Source: Candidatus Omnitrophota bacterium (GTDB lineage: Bacteria > Omnitrophota > Koll11 > Gygaellales > Profunditerraquicolaceae). From it: a stretch of DNA of 25,494 nt. Made by a program: the position numbers and the translations under genes. Each line of letters opens with the position of its first letter. Positions within the stretch are counted from its first letter, which is position 1. The notes below the pieces were generated by a model. That model was not told the DNA's origin and ran no database searches. It saw nothing but the letters and a program-made list of their open reading frames with translations. Where the stretch lies: contig JAQULD010000007.1 of the NCBI GenBank assembly GCA_028719045.1, forward strand, positions 1-25,494, in the 5' to 3' direction. This document shows positions 1 to 7,683 of this stretch, piece after piece.

Positions 1-432
1 ATCATGAGCCAGATCCGCCAGGGGGAAAGAGATTACTTCGTGAACCACAACGCCTATTTTACTATTACATCTGGTAATATCGATAGCGCTCTTCCTACAA
101 GCGTTTCTGCCGGAACTCCTACTCCTGCTTCGGCTGGCGTTGATGTGAATGCCGGTGTCGCGCAGTATTTTTCCAATGCCACCTTTACAGTTACTGCTAA
201 TGGCACTCTTGCTTGGGATACCAACATTACCCCTGGGAACCCGGGAGCGCCTGTTGATTTTCTAATTTCTGTTGATGGCACTACCCCGCCTAATGTCGCC
301 TGTACCGGTGGTTCGACTGATTGCGCGGTGCATAACACAGATGTTTCCACATTCCGTTTAGAGATGGATAATTCAGGCAGGGTATTCGTGAGCTACGGAA
401 GCGGAGCTGCCAATACATGGAGCGCTTGGTAA
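1..432 (+). CDS. Type IV pilin, C-terminal part (5' end outside window)
   Basis: The frame is open from the first base, so the N-terminal methylation motif and the start lie upstream; the ATG at position 4 is probably internal. The visible 143 residues match the globular part of a pilin: it opens with the end of an amphipathic helix (SQIRQGERDYFVNHNAYF, a phrase typical of pilins after the N-terminal helix), then Thr/Ser/Gly-rich beta-strand sequence, and a Cys pair (CTGGSTDC) that could close a disulfide loop. It is followed 9 bases later by a second prepilin gene, so it likely heads the visible part of a pilin operon. The protein would be processed by a prepilin peptidase and assembled in a pilus or pseudopilus. 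Whether it is the major or a minor subunit cannot be told. Confidence 0.72.
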   Translation: MMSQIRQGERDYFVNHNAYFTITSGNIDSALPTSVSAGTPTPASAGVDVNAGVAQYFSNATFTVTANGTLAWDTNITPGNPGAPVDFLISVDGTTPPNVACTGGSTDCAVHNTDVSTFRLEMDNSGRVFVSYGSGAANTWSAW

Positions 433-441
433 TTTCTCAGC

Positions 442-819
442 ATGAATAAGGGTTTTACGCTTATCGAAGCTTTAATAGCTTTGCTGCTGCTTGCCATTAC
501 CGTGGTAGGCAGCATGGCTTTTTATTTTTATTCCAATCAATCTACCGCTATAACTGTGCATCGCAGGATGGCGGTTGAATTCGCGAATTCGGAGTTAGAG
601 GGCTTGAAAAATACTCCTTATGATAATATAGTGTCAAAGTCACCCGCGGTAAATATTACCACAGGCAACCTTAGCGAACTTAACGGCAAGGAAGAAATAC
701 TCGTGGCGGAGGACGTAAGCCATAATTTCAAGCAGATTTCAGTTACAATAACATGGACCGAACCTGCTTCAGGCTTAGGACAGAATTTAGTGTTAAATAC
801 TTATATCGCGAAAAGATGA
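442..819 (+). CDS. Prepilin with class III signal (PilV-like minor pilin)
   Basis: 125 residues starting MNKGFTLIEALIALLLLAI. This is a textbook type IV prepilin leader: a short basic leader, cleavage after Gly4, N-methylated Phe5, and Glu at mature position 5 (Glu9), followed by one hydrophobic helix (about residues 6-29). The rest is a short globular domain with no recognised fold. Size and position between a pilin and a PilW-like gene suggest a PilV/GspI-type minor pseudopilin, which primes assembly from the inner membrane. No clear Shine-Dalgarno sequence precedes the ATG. Its stop codon overlaps the next start (ATGA), so the next gene is probably translationally coupled. Confidence 0.85.
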   Translation: MNKGFTLIEALIALLLLAITVVGSMAFYFYSNQSTAITVHRRMAVEFANSELEGLKNTPYDNIVSKSPAVNITTGNLSELNGKEEILVAEDVSHNFKQISVTITWTEPASGLGQNLVLNTYIAKR

Positions 820-1316
820 AAAATAGTAACCGTGGGGTAAGCTTGACGGAGTTGTTGGTAACCCTGCTTGTCTGCGTCATACTGGTTTTAATGGTGGGGG
901 CGATTTCCAGTATCAGCAACGCCTCTTACGATAAAGCGAACAGGGAAACCGGCGTATATAATGATATTTATTACGCTTTTAATTTGATGGAATCAGACGG
1001 CAGGAATGCCAAGATGGTCAGTGTCAATAATACGAATAAAAGCTTAACATTCGACTCGGTTACTTTTAAGAAAAACAACAACGATTTTGTATTCGTGGAT
1101 GCCGGCGGTAACCATCCGGTTGTGTCCGGGGTAACTAACCTTAACTTTAATTTTTACTGTACCCAGGATGTATCCGGCAATTGGGTATCTAATAGCTGTT
1201 CTTCAAACAGCGGAATGTTCCATATTACCTTAAGCGGAGAAAAATCCTTGAATGTGGGCGGGAAACTTGATAAGGTAGTATTCAATCTTTATACTGATGT
1301 AAAAAGGAGAGAGTGA
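816..1316 (+). CDS. Prepilin with class III signal (PilW-like minor pilin)
   Basis: 166 residues. I chose the ATG at 816, which overlaps the previous stop as ATGA, because it places the leader correctly: MKNSNRGVSLTELLVTLL, with cleavage after Gly7, mature residues VSLTE, and Glu at mature position 5 (Glu12). An in-frame ATG at 753 would bury this leader. A hydrophobic helix follows (about residues 8-31), then a globular domain with two Cys (YCTQDVSGNWVSNSCSS) that could form a disulfide. Order and length suggest a PilW/GspJ-type minor pseudopilin. It acts at the inner membrane in pilus or pseudopilus initiation. Confidence 0.83.
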   Translation: MKNSNRGVSLTELLVTLLVCVILVLMVGAISSISNASYDKANRETGVYNDIYYAFNLMESDGRNAKMVSVNNTNKSLTFDSVTFKKNNNDFVFVDAGGNHPVVSGVTNLNFNFYCTQDVSGNWVSNSCSSNSGMFHITLSGEKSLNVGGKLDKVVFNLYTDVKRRE

Positions 1317-2197
1317 TGCCGGGTAAAAGGGGATCGGTTTTGACCATTACTACCGGATTTGTGCTGATTTTTACTCTTCTCGGTTTCGAGTCGATATTTT
1401 TGACCGGTTTAAACAGGGAACGAGTCCAGAAGCAGATCGCGTCCACCAAGGCTTTCTGGCTGGCAGAGGCAGGACTTGAAAAAGCTTTTTCTCAACTTCC
1501 AGCCGACCTGTCCAACGGTTCGGAAACTCTGGATGCGAATGGCGTCACGCAGAATTTCAGTTTCACAAAAGAAGTTTTGACTCCGGGAGAACGCTGGTTG
1601 ATCACTTCTACCGGTTTTGTTTCACCGTCTACCAAAAAAGTCCAAGCCGAGGTAGGAGCCAATGTTATCAATCCGTTCCAAACCACAGGGTATCTAAAGA
1701 ACGGCAGCGAGGATCAGATCGAAGGGAGTTACACGGAACACAACGATCCGTTTATTTTCTCCAATATTTTCCAGAAATCGGAACTGGAAGTACAGAACAT
1801 GGCGCAAATTTTGACTAACCCGAAGAATAATCCCACTGTTTTAGATGACGGCACTACTCCTTTGCAAAACGGCGTGATTTGGGTTAACGGCGATTTGACT
1901 ATAACCAGCCAATGGAATTATGAAGGGATACTGGTAGTAAACGGTAAATTTACGATGACCGGCGGCAGTTTTCAGGGGGTTGTTTGGGTGAATGGCTCTG
2001 CTAACATGATAGAAGGGAATCCCGGGGTGACCGGCGCGGTTTTTGTAAATGACCCATCTGACGGGCAAACTAAAATTGACAGCAATTCGGCGCATATTGT
2101 TTATAGCGAGCAAGCTATAGATACCGCGTTTGGTTTTATCTCAAGCCCTTCTCCTTCAACTTTTCACAACCTCGTAAACTGGAAGGAAATAGATTAA
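1316..2197 (+). CDS. PilX-like minor pilin protein with repeat-rich C-terminal domain
   Basis: 293 residues from the ATG at 1316, which overlaps the previous stop (TGATG) and lies 5 bases after an AGGAGA ribosome site; a GTG one codon upstream is too close to that site. The N-terminus (RGSVLTITTGFVLIFTLLGF) is a single hydrophobic helix without Glu at position 5, as in PilX/GspK-type proteins. It is followed by the hallmark AFWLAEAGLEKA (about residues 46-57). From about residue 185 there are short beta repeats (IWVNGDLTI, ILVVNGKFTM, VVWVNGSANM, AVFVNDP) spaced like turns of a beta helix, resembling bactofilin or polymer-forming domains. That part is unusual for PilX. It is probably a membrane-anchored tip or initiator subunit; the role of the C-terminal domain is unknown. 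Confidence 0.75.
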   Translation: MPGKRGSVLTITTGFVLIFTLLGFESIFLTGLNRERVQKQIASTKAFWLAEAGLEKAFSQLPADLSNGSETLDANGVTQNFSFTKEVLTPGERWLITSTGFVSPSTKKVQAEVGANVINPFQTTGYLKNGSEDQIEGSYTEHNDPFIFSNIFQKSELEVQNMAQILTNPKNNPTVLDDGTTPLQNGVIWVNGDLTITSQWNYEGILVVNGKFTMTGGSFQGVVWVNGSANMIEGNPGVTGAVFVNDPSDGQTKIDSNSAHIVYSEQAIDTAFGFISSPSPSTFHNLVNWKEID

Positions 2198-2201
2198 TAC
2201 T

Positions 2202-3170
2202 ATGGCGCAAATAGAAAAAGAAAATTGCTTGAGTTTGGAAATAGAGTCCGGCGAAGAACTTAAAAATAGCCTGCTTGAACTTTCGAAAAAAGAGCCTGCC
2301 TGCCGTTTTCTCGCGTTAAATCTGTACGGCGGCCGGGTCCTGGTGAGGCAATTTGAGCTTCCGAAGCTTAACGCGCAGGATATTATGAATGCTTTGCGCC
2401 TGGAGTCTGTTGAGCTTTTGCATATTCCTCAGGAAGAAGTGGTCCTCGATTACCAGATACTTTCTACTGAGCAAAATAAAATAAAAGGCGTGTTTATCGC
2501 GGCGCCAAAAGGCCTTATACTCGAGTATATTTCTTGCTGTGACAGGGTGGGTTTCTCTCCGGTAAAAATTACCGCGAGCATCATTACGGTACTGGAAGCA
2601 TTCTTTCAGAAAAAAGGCGTAAATAAAGAGACTTTTTGCCTTTTAAATTTTTACGCGTCCGGCCGCCTGCACCTGATAGTCTTTGAAAAGAATGATTGCA
2701 TGCTTTTAAGGGAGATAAATTATGAGAATCCGCAGGAAGTAGAGCATGAAGTTATCAATTCCCTGAGGTATTGCTGCGCCAGGAGCGTTTTTAAAGAATT
2801 TAATGAAATTTATGTTTCCGGGGACCTGTCTGAAAGCGGCTTTTTGGTCGAACGCGTGCAAAAAGAGTTTGAGGTCAATGTCCAGCATGTGGATTCTTCG
2901 TCGGCGCTTCCGGTGATCACGGAACAAAGTAACAAATTCAAAATGAACCTTTTAAAGAATTATGTGGTTTCTTTGCCGGCGCGCAACCGGATATTACAGG
3001 CTGGTTATTTAATCGCGGCGGTTTGTTTCCTGGCATCTATAATACTGGGGAGTTTGTTCATCAGTCAGAATAAAAATATTAAAGAACTGCGTTCTTCTTT
3101 TACAACCGCGGATTACAATTACGCGAAACAGCTTCTTAGCACAAAGAGCTCAATAAAAAATGTTAAATAA
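2202..3170 (+). CDS. PilM/GspL-like pilus assembly ATPase-fold protein with a membrane anchor
   Basis: 322 residues. The first 250 or so resemble the actin-fold cytoplasmic domain of PilM/GspL: residues 43-60 (LYGGRVLVRQFELPKL) and the LRLESVELLHIPQEEVVLDYQI region match the part where PilM homologues carry aligned helices and strands. A motif-like NLLKNYVVSLPARNR precedes one transmembrane helix (about residues 265-288) and a short coiled tail, as in PilN or GspL. It therefore looks like a PilM-PilN or GspL-type fusion, somewhat shorter than separate PilM plus PilN. The expected first phosphate-binding strand of the actin fold is degenerate, so nucleotide binding is doubtful. It would couple the cytoplasmic motor to the periplasmic complex. 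The 3' end overlaps the next gene by 11 bases. Confidence 0.6.
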   Translation: MAQIEKENCLSLEIESGEELKNSLLELSKKEPACRFLALNLYGGRVLVRQFELPKLNAQDIMNALRLESVELLHIPQEEVVLDYQILSTEQNKIKGVFIAAPKGLILEYISCCDRVGFSPVKITASIITVLEAFFQKKGVNKETFCLLNFYASGRLHLIVFEKNDCMLLREINYENPQEVEHEVINSLRYCCARSVFKEFNEIYVSGDLSESGFLVERVQKEFEVNVQHVDSSSALPVITEQSNKFKMNLLKNYVVSLPARNRILQAGYLIAAVCFLASIILGSLFISQNKNIKELRSSFTTADYNYAKQLLSTKSSIKNVK

Positions 3171-3573
3171 ATTCGTCAGGTTGTTCCTAAAAGACTCCAG
3201 GGTCCAGATGTGTTATACCTTGCTTTTGATATTCTGTTTTGTTGCCATAGCGCTAGCCGCTAAAACAAAAAAGCAGGGGATAGAGCTGGCAGAATTAAAA
3301 AAAGAAAAAGCGCTCGTTTTAATGGTGCCTGAGCTGGAAAAGCAATTAAAATCAAAAGAAGAGCAGGCGCCCAACGCTAAACTTCCCACCAAGGAAGGAA
3401 ATTTCGTCTTAACCGGTATATTTTTAAAAGGCGAGCGAAAAATAGCGATGATAAACGGAAAGATCTGTTTTGAGGGCGACGCTCTCAATGGTTATCTCAT
3501 ATCGAAAATATCCCCAAAAGCCGTAATTCTACGCAACGTAAGCACCGCGAAAGAAATAAAGCTCGGATTTTAA
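3160..3573 (+). CDS. GspB/PilP-like pilus or secretion assembly protein
   Basis: 137 residues: a short cytoplasmic tail, one transmembrane helix (about residues 16-34), a charged linker or coiled segment (35-75), and a C-terminal periplasmic domain reading GIFLKGERKIAMINGKICFEGD, then LISKISPKAVILRN. That alternation (own-gene product, INGK, GD, I..I....V.L) is typical of GspB/GspC/PilP homology domains, which join inner-membrane assembly proteins to the secretin. The start overlaps the upstream PilM/GspL-like gene by 11 bases, fitting one operon. The TAA stop lies inside the left repeat of the transposase element that follows, so the native end may have been reset by that insertion. It is the last gene of the pilus block. 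Confidence 0.6.
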   Translation: MLNKFVRLFLKDSRVQMCYTLLLIFCFVAIALAAKTKKQGIELAELKKEKALVLMVPELEKQLKSKEEQAPNAKLPTKEGNFVLTGIFLKGERKIAMINGKICFEGDALNGYLISKISPKAVILRNVSTAKEIKLGF

Positions 3574-3585
3574 AGGGGACGTTTC
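3572..3585 (+). repeat. Left repeat, outer copy (GGGGACGTTTC family)
   Basis: AAAGGGGACGTTTC begins inside the TAA stop of the preceding gene. Followed by CCCTTTTCCCC it could fold with GGGGA pairing to TCCCC. It is a direct repeat of the copy at 3598. Confidence 0.75.
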
Positions 3586-3595
3586 CCTTTTCCCC

Positions 3596-3611
3596 AAAAA
3601 GGGGACGTTTC
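3596..3611 (+). repeat. Left repeat, inner copy; inverted partner of 4374-4389
   Basis: AAAAAGGGGACGTTTC, perfectly inverted relative to 4374-4389. The TCCCC at 3591-3595 and GGGGA at 3601-3605 can also form a small hairpin with an AAAAA loop, which might end transcription from the pilus operon. Confidence 0.75.
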
Positions 3612-3688
3612 GCTTTTTTCAAATTTTCTTGTTAGATTTTACCTCCTGTTTCGTCTATTAATGTATAGGCGAGAAAGGGGGTATTTTT

Positions 3689-4363
3689 ATGCCCAGAACA
3701 AGAAGAATTATCCCGCGGGAAGCGGCTTTGCACATTATGTCTAGAGGTAATAACAAACAGTGTATTTTTAGATGCAATAGAGATAAGTATTACTATAAAT
3801 CGTTACTCAAGGAACTTAAGGAAGAAAACAATATCAGCATATTCCACTATTGTATAATGGATAACCATACTCACCTTATCGTTTGGCTTGATGGCACAGG
3901 AAATCTTTCCAGGTTTATGAAGCAACTTAATCTTTCCTATTTCAACTATTACAAGAAAACTTACGGTTGCTGTGGACATATCTGGCAGGGAAGATATAAA
4001 AGCTCTATTATTGATACCGATTCATATCTGTTACAGTGCGGGAAATACATCGAGCTTAATCCAGTCAGAGCAGGTATAGTTAAATATCCTAATGAGTATT
4101 CTTTCAGCAGCTATTGCCATTATGCTTTTGGGCTGGCGGATAGTATCGTGTCTGATAATCCGGTTTATCTTGGTTTTTCTGAATCTTCCAAATTGCGTGA
4201 GAAACGATATGTTGAATTTGTGGTTGATAGCGAGATAATGAATTCTGGATATATATCGAGCCAGATTTTTATAGGTAGCGATTTGTTCGTAAAAAAACTT
4301 GCGGAAGTGTATCAGATAAAGAATCTTGCGCGGAAGAAAGGGAGGCCTCGAAGAACGGCCTGA
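3689..4363 (+). CDS. REP-associated tyrosine transposase (RAYT, TnpA-REP family)
   Basis: 224 residues, full family length. It is a Y1/HUH-type single-strand transposase: His60-Thr-His62 in YCIMDNHTHLIV is the metal-binding HUH-like pair, and Tyr120 in GKYIELNPVRAG is the likely catalytic tyrosine. The IWQGRYKS motif lies between them, and the basic tail KKGRPRRTA is typical. The start ATG is preceded by AAAGGGGG, a usable ribosome site. Related enzymes nick and mobilise short palindromic repeats, so the flanking GGGGACGTTTC repeats are the likely substrate. No frameshift is seen and all key residues are present, so it may be active. It shows no functional tie to the operons around it. Confidence 0.92.
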   Translation: MPRTRRIIPREAALHIMSRGNNKQCIFRCNRDKYYYKSLLKELKEENNISIFHYCIMDNHTHLIVWLDGTGNLSRFMKQLNLSYFNYYKKTYGCCGHIWQGRYKSSIIDTDSYLLQCGKYIELNPVRAGIVKYPNEYSFSSYCHYAFGLADSIVSDNPVYLGFSESSKLREKRYVEFVVDSEIMNSGYISSQIFIGSDLFVKKLAEVYQIKNLARKKGRPRRTA

Positions 4364-4373
4364 AGGAAAAAGA

Positions 4374-4389
4374 GAAACGTCCCCTTTTT
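4374..4389 (-). repeat. Right repeat of the RAYT element (inverted copy)
   Basis: GAAACGTCCCCTTTTT, the exact reverse complement of 3596-3611. It lies 10 bases after the transposase stop and 6 bases before the TTGACA box of the next operon. Confidence 0.75.
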
Positions 4390-4395
4390 TCAACG

Positions 4396-4424
4396 TTGAC
4401 AAATCGCCTTTTTGGTTATATCCT
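4396..4424 (+). promoter_or_regulatory. Sigma-70-type promoter of the acyl ligase/ABC operon
   Basis: TTGACA (4396-4401), 17 bases, then TATCCT (4419-4424; four of six match TATAAT). The GTG start of the ligase follows after exactly 6 bases, so transcription would begin at or next to the start codon (leaderless). The perfect -35, exact spacing and identity of geometry with two other promoters in the window support it; the weak -10 lowers confidence. Confidence 0.5.
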
Positions 4425-4430
4425 AAAGAT

Positions 4431-5954
4431 GTGCTTAAATCCATCTTATTATTCTATTTAAGGCATATAAAGAAGCTAAATTCTTGCGCCCGGATTGTTG
4501 ATTTCGCCTGTAAAAGGTACAACAACCGGGTTTTTTTAATTCGGGCGGAAAACAATTCCAAACTGACTTTTAAAGAACTCGGTGAACGGGCGAAAAGGAT
4601 CGCTTTTTCCCTGACTAAAATGGGGTTCCATAAGGGCAACGTCATCGCTTTTTCTTCCACGAATTGCCTTGAATATTTTGAGATAAGGGCTGCCTGTAAT
4701 CTGGCGGGCATTGTTTTTTTAGGGCTGCCTCAGCACCTTGCCCCGGAAGAAGTAGCTTATTTCCTTAAAGAAGCTAAAGCGGAAACTTTCTTTTTCAAGA
4801 ACCTCACTAACAGCGAGATCCTGACGATAGCCAGCCACTCTTATATCCACCTGGTCAATCTTGACGGGAAACCCTACAAGGAAATTTCCCGGAGATACGG
4901 CGGACAAAAAAAGATGGGGACCGCAGCTGTTTCGGATAATGATATCTCGACCCTGAATTTAAGCTCAGGGACCACGGGCAAAATCCCGAAGATAGTGCGG
5001 TTAACCGCGGGTAACTGGGCGGAAAGCCTGTATAATTATGTCGCCAATTCAGATGTGCGGCCGGGTAAAAAAATCGTTTTCCTTTCCACTTTGCCTTTGG
5101 TTACCGCTGGTTCTACTACATTCCTGCCCGCGTTATTAGCCGGTATCACTTATGTGGTCGCGGAAGAAGGGGCCTTAGCGGAAAGGATAGCCGAATATAT
5201 CATTAAATACCAGGTCAACCGGTTGTATGTAACTCCCAGCAGGCTTTTAGAACTTTTGGCGTGGTGTAAGAACAATAAACAGCGTTTTGACTCGCTTGAA
5301 AATATTATTATCGGCACTGAGCGGATGCCGGAGGCCAGGTTTAAAGAGGCGGTTGAATATTTCGGGCCGATAATTTCCATGGGGTACGGGATGGTGGAAG
5401 CGCTCCCGCCTATAACTTTACTTTCGCCAAAAGATTATAAGCGGCTTGACAGCGCGGGAAAGGTCGTAAAAGGCGTGGAGGCCAAGATAACCGAAGAAGG
5501 AAAGATCGCCTTAAGATCAAAAACCGTAAGCAAAGGGTATCTTAATAATCCTGAAGAAAACGCGAAATGTTTTAAAGACGGGTGGTTTTATTCCAATGAT
5601 TACGGCTCTTTGGATAAAGACGGATTTTTGAGCGTCTTTGGCCGCCAGGAAGAAATTCTGCTTAAAGAGCCGAAGCCGGTTTTCGCGAGAGATGTGGAAG
5701 AGAAGATATATCAGCTGTCGTTTATTAACAGATGCGCGGCGCTGCCTTCCGGGAAAGGAACTTGTATTTTTATTTCATTGCTTAAACCTGTTGGACAAGA
5801 ACAGGCAAAGAAAGAAGTATTAGCTAAGCTAAACGGAAACCCCATCCTTAAACAACCCCTCAATATTCTTATCAAAGAAACACTCCCCATAAGCCCACTC
5901 GGGAAACTCGATAGAAGAAAACTCGCGGAGGAAACCGGCGTATGGCAGAAATAA
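4431..5954 (+). CDS. AMP-dependent acyl ligase (acyl-CoA/acyl-ACP synthetase-like)
   Basis: 507 residues from a GTG start. The frame is open back to a TTG at 4326, but that stretch translates transposon sequence, and GTG at 4431 is the only other start codon before the conserved domain. Adenylating enzyme motifs: phosphate-binding SSGTTGKIPK (178-187), GYGMVE (A5), a modified A7 region reading YSNDYG where relatives have TGD (the Asp is kept), GRQEEILL (A8), and the catalytic Lys492 in PLGKLDRR. The reaction would be carboxylate plus ATP to acyl-AMP, then transfer to CoA or a carrier. It shares 13 bases with the radical SAM gene and starts a six-gene operon ending in an export apparatus, so it probably activates the acyl part of the exported compound. 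Substrate unknown. Confidence 0.82.
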   Translation: MLKSILLFYLRHIKKLNSCARIVDFACKRYNNRVFLIRAENNSKLTFKELGERAKRIAFSLTKMGFHKGNVIAFSSTNCLEYFEIRAACNLAGIVFLGLPQHLAPEEVAYFLKEAKAETFFFKNLTNSEILTIASHSYIHLVNLDGKPYKEISRRYGGQKKMGTAAVSDNDISTLNLSSGTTGKIPKIVRLTAGNWAESLYNYVANSDVRPGKKIVFLSTLPLVTAGSTTFLPALLAGITYVVAEEGALAERIAEYIIKYQVNRLYVTPSRLLELLAWCKNNKQRFDSLENIIIGTERMPEARFKEAVEYFGPIISMGYGMVEALPPITLLSPKDYKRLDSAGKVVKGVEAKITEEGKIALRSKTVSKGYLNNPEENAKCFKDGWFYSNDYGSLDKDGFLSVFGRQEEILLKEPKPVFARDVEEKIYQLSFINRCAALPSGKGTCIFISLLKPVGQEQAKKEVLAKLNGNPILKQPLNILIKETLPISPLGKLDRRKLAEETGVWQK

Positions 5955-7681
5955 CACTGTGGAACTCTGTCGCTAAAAGAAGGCGCTCAATAAGCGATAC
6001 TTTCTATGACAACGGACTGGCTACTTTAAAAGGTTACCTTGAGGACAAGGGCCATAAGGTGGAAGTGATAGATTGGGCGAGGGACGATTTCTACAGCTCG
6101 CTTTCCCCGTGGTTACTTTCAAAAGCCTTAAGAGGCATCTATTCCGTGATGATGCGTTCAAAAAATAAGCCGGTAAAAACAATCCTCGGTTTGCTTTCAT
6201 TCCTGCTCCAGGCGATTTTAAACTTTATTCAGGAATTGCTCCTTAATAAAAGATTAACAGAGCTGGTTAGATACCTTAAAGATAAGAAAGTGCGCATCCT
6301 GGGAATAAAGATCTGGTACGGCGAAGCTTTTACCAATGCCAAGAACCTCGTTGCTTTTTTGCAAAAAGAAGCTCCTGAAATAATCACCATTGCCGGCGGC
6401 TATCACGTTACGCTATACGAAGAACATCTTTTGAAAAGCAGCTGTTTTGACCTGGGTGTTGTCTGCGAAGGCGAATTCGCCCTGGAAACAATACTTGGCG
6501 TCATCGAAGGATACAAAGAGCCCTGGGATAAACAAAAAGTCCTGGAAAAGATCATACAGGAAGCGGAAGATGGAAGGATCGAAAACCTAATTTACCGTAA
6601 AGATGATAAGATCTGGAAAACAAAAAGAAAAGAATCCACGGTGCATAGTTCCAAGCACATTCCCCGTTATACCATCAACTCGCAAAAAGTGAGCATTCAT
6701 GTCATGGTGGAATCGCTTGGCTGTGACTGGGGGAAATGCAATTTCTGCGTGCATCCGTATTTTTATCCTCACTATTCCCTGCGGGATCCGGATGAGATAG
6801 TTAAGGAAATAGAGGCGATGATGAAAACCGGTATCGGGATATTCCGTTTCGCCGGCTCCGATACGCCGCCCGCTTTCGGGGCTAAAATCGCGGAGAAGAT
6901 CATTGAGAAGAAGTATAAACTTATTTTTGGAATGGGCTCCCGCGCGATCAGGGGCGCTAAAAATAATTTTGAAGGCCTGGTAAAATCATATTCCACGCTA
7001 ATCGAGGCGGGGTTAAGGGCGGTGTTTATGGGCGGTGAAACGGGTAATGATTTCATAAACCAGGAAGTAATGAATAAAGGCGTATTCTTCGTGGATATTG
7101 TTGAGACCATTAAAGCCTTGAGAGAAGCTGAAAGGCGCGTTGGGGAAAAAGTGTACCTTAGCCTGGCGTTTATTTATCCCGCCCCGTTACTGGGTAAAGT
7201 TGACCTGGCGCGGGTAAAAGCGGATAACCTGCGCCTTTTGAAAGAAGCCCAGCCGGACAGCGTGATGATCACGCCTCCCGGCCCGTTCTTACATACCAGG
7301 TGGTATAACGAAAAAGAAAAATTCGGGTTTACCGTTAGTGAGGATATCATAAAGAAGGCCATGGAATATGAGTATGTACTTTATAAGCCGCCGAGCCTTT
7401 GGCCGGATCTGGGCGTGTCTTTGGAAGGCAAGCCTTTCAAGAAATTGCTTGAGGAATGTAATGACCTGCGCGTGGCTGTGGAAAAGGAATTGAATATTCC
7501 TACCGATATTTCAGACGAACATTTCCTGATGTTTTACGGCGCCGGGATAAGAAAAAAAGAGGGGATTCTTAAAGCAAAGAATGATACAATGTTGGATATT
7601 GTTTCCTGCGATTATAGCGTGACGGGTGAAATTTCGGCTAAGATCAACGCTTTCAGCCGGCAATTAGCGCATGGTAATTGA
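5942..7681 (+). CDS. B12-binding-type radical SAM enzyme
   Basis: 579 residues. The N-terminal part (about 1-200) has the look of a cobalamin-binding Rossmann domain (IAGGYHVTLYEEHLL, then VVCEGEFALETIL, the usual GG.H/GEGE pair), with a hydrophobic insertion at about 76-100 that could touch the membrane. The radical SAM core (about 245-500) carries the cluster Cys261, Cys266 and Cys269 in GCDWGKCNFC, which is CX4CX2C and not the standard CX3CX2C. FMGGETGND fits the SAM-binding glycine region. Such enzymes methylate or rearrange unreactive carbons; here the product probably modifies the acyl or lipid intermediate made in this operon. It overlaps the ligase by 13 bases. No DxHxxG motif is seen, so cobalamin may bind base-off without that His. 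Confidence 0.8.
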   Translation: MAEITLWNSVAKRRRSISDTFYDNGLATLKGYLEDKGHKVEVIDWARDDFYSSLSPWLLSKALRGIYSVMMRSKNKPVKTILGLLSFLLQAILNFIQELLLNKRLTELVRYLKDKKVRILGIKIWYGEAFTNAKNLVAFLQKEAPEIITIAGGYHVTLYEEHLLKSSCFDLGVVCEGEFALETILGVIEGYKEPWDKQKVLEKIIQEAEDGRIENLIYRKDDKIWKTKRKESTVHSSKHIPRYTINSQKVSIHVMVESLGCDWGKCNFCVHPYFYPHYSLRDPDEIVKEIEAMMKTGIGIFRFAGSDTPPAFGAKIAEKIIEKKYKLIFGMGSRAIRGAKNNFEGLVKSYSTLIEAGLRAVFMGGETGNDFINQEVMNKGVFFVDIVETIKALREAERRVGEKVYLSLAFIYPAPLLGKVDLARVKADNLRLLKEAQPDSVMITPPGPFLHTRWYNEKEKFGFTVSEDIIKKAMEYEYVLYKPPSLWPDLGVSLEGKPFKKLLEECNDLRVAVEKELNIPTDISDEHFLMFYGAGIRKKEGILKAKNDTMLDIVSCDYSVTGEISAKINAFSRQLAHGN

Positions 7682-7683
7682 TT

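Larger units (their letters stand above)
3572..4389 (+). mobile_element. Single-gene REP-type (RAYT) transposase element with inverted ends
   Basis: A complete TnpA-REP gene is bounded by copies of one short sequence. On the left, AAAGGGGACGTTTC occurs twice, 26 bases apart; on the right, its reverse complement GAAACGTCCCCTTTTT lies just after the transposase stop. The inner left copy and the right copy form a perfect 16-base inverted repeat (3596-3611 with 4374-4389), and similarity continues inward (CGTTTCGCTTTTT against CGTTTCTCTTTTT). No accessory gene is present. The exact outer boundaries and any target duplication are not visible. The element sits tightly between a stop codon and the -35 box of the next operon. 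Confidence 0.65.

Noticed and set aside
753..815. Upstream ATG for the PilW-like prepilin
   Set aside because: It would put 21 residues before the leader peptide and overlap the previous gene by 67 bases; the ATG at 816 gives a correct class III signal.
4326..4430. Upstream extension of the acyl ligase to a TTG at 4326
   Set aside because: These residues translate the transposase 3' end and the right repeat of the element; GTG 4431 is placed correctly after a promoter.
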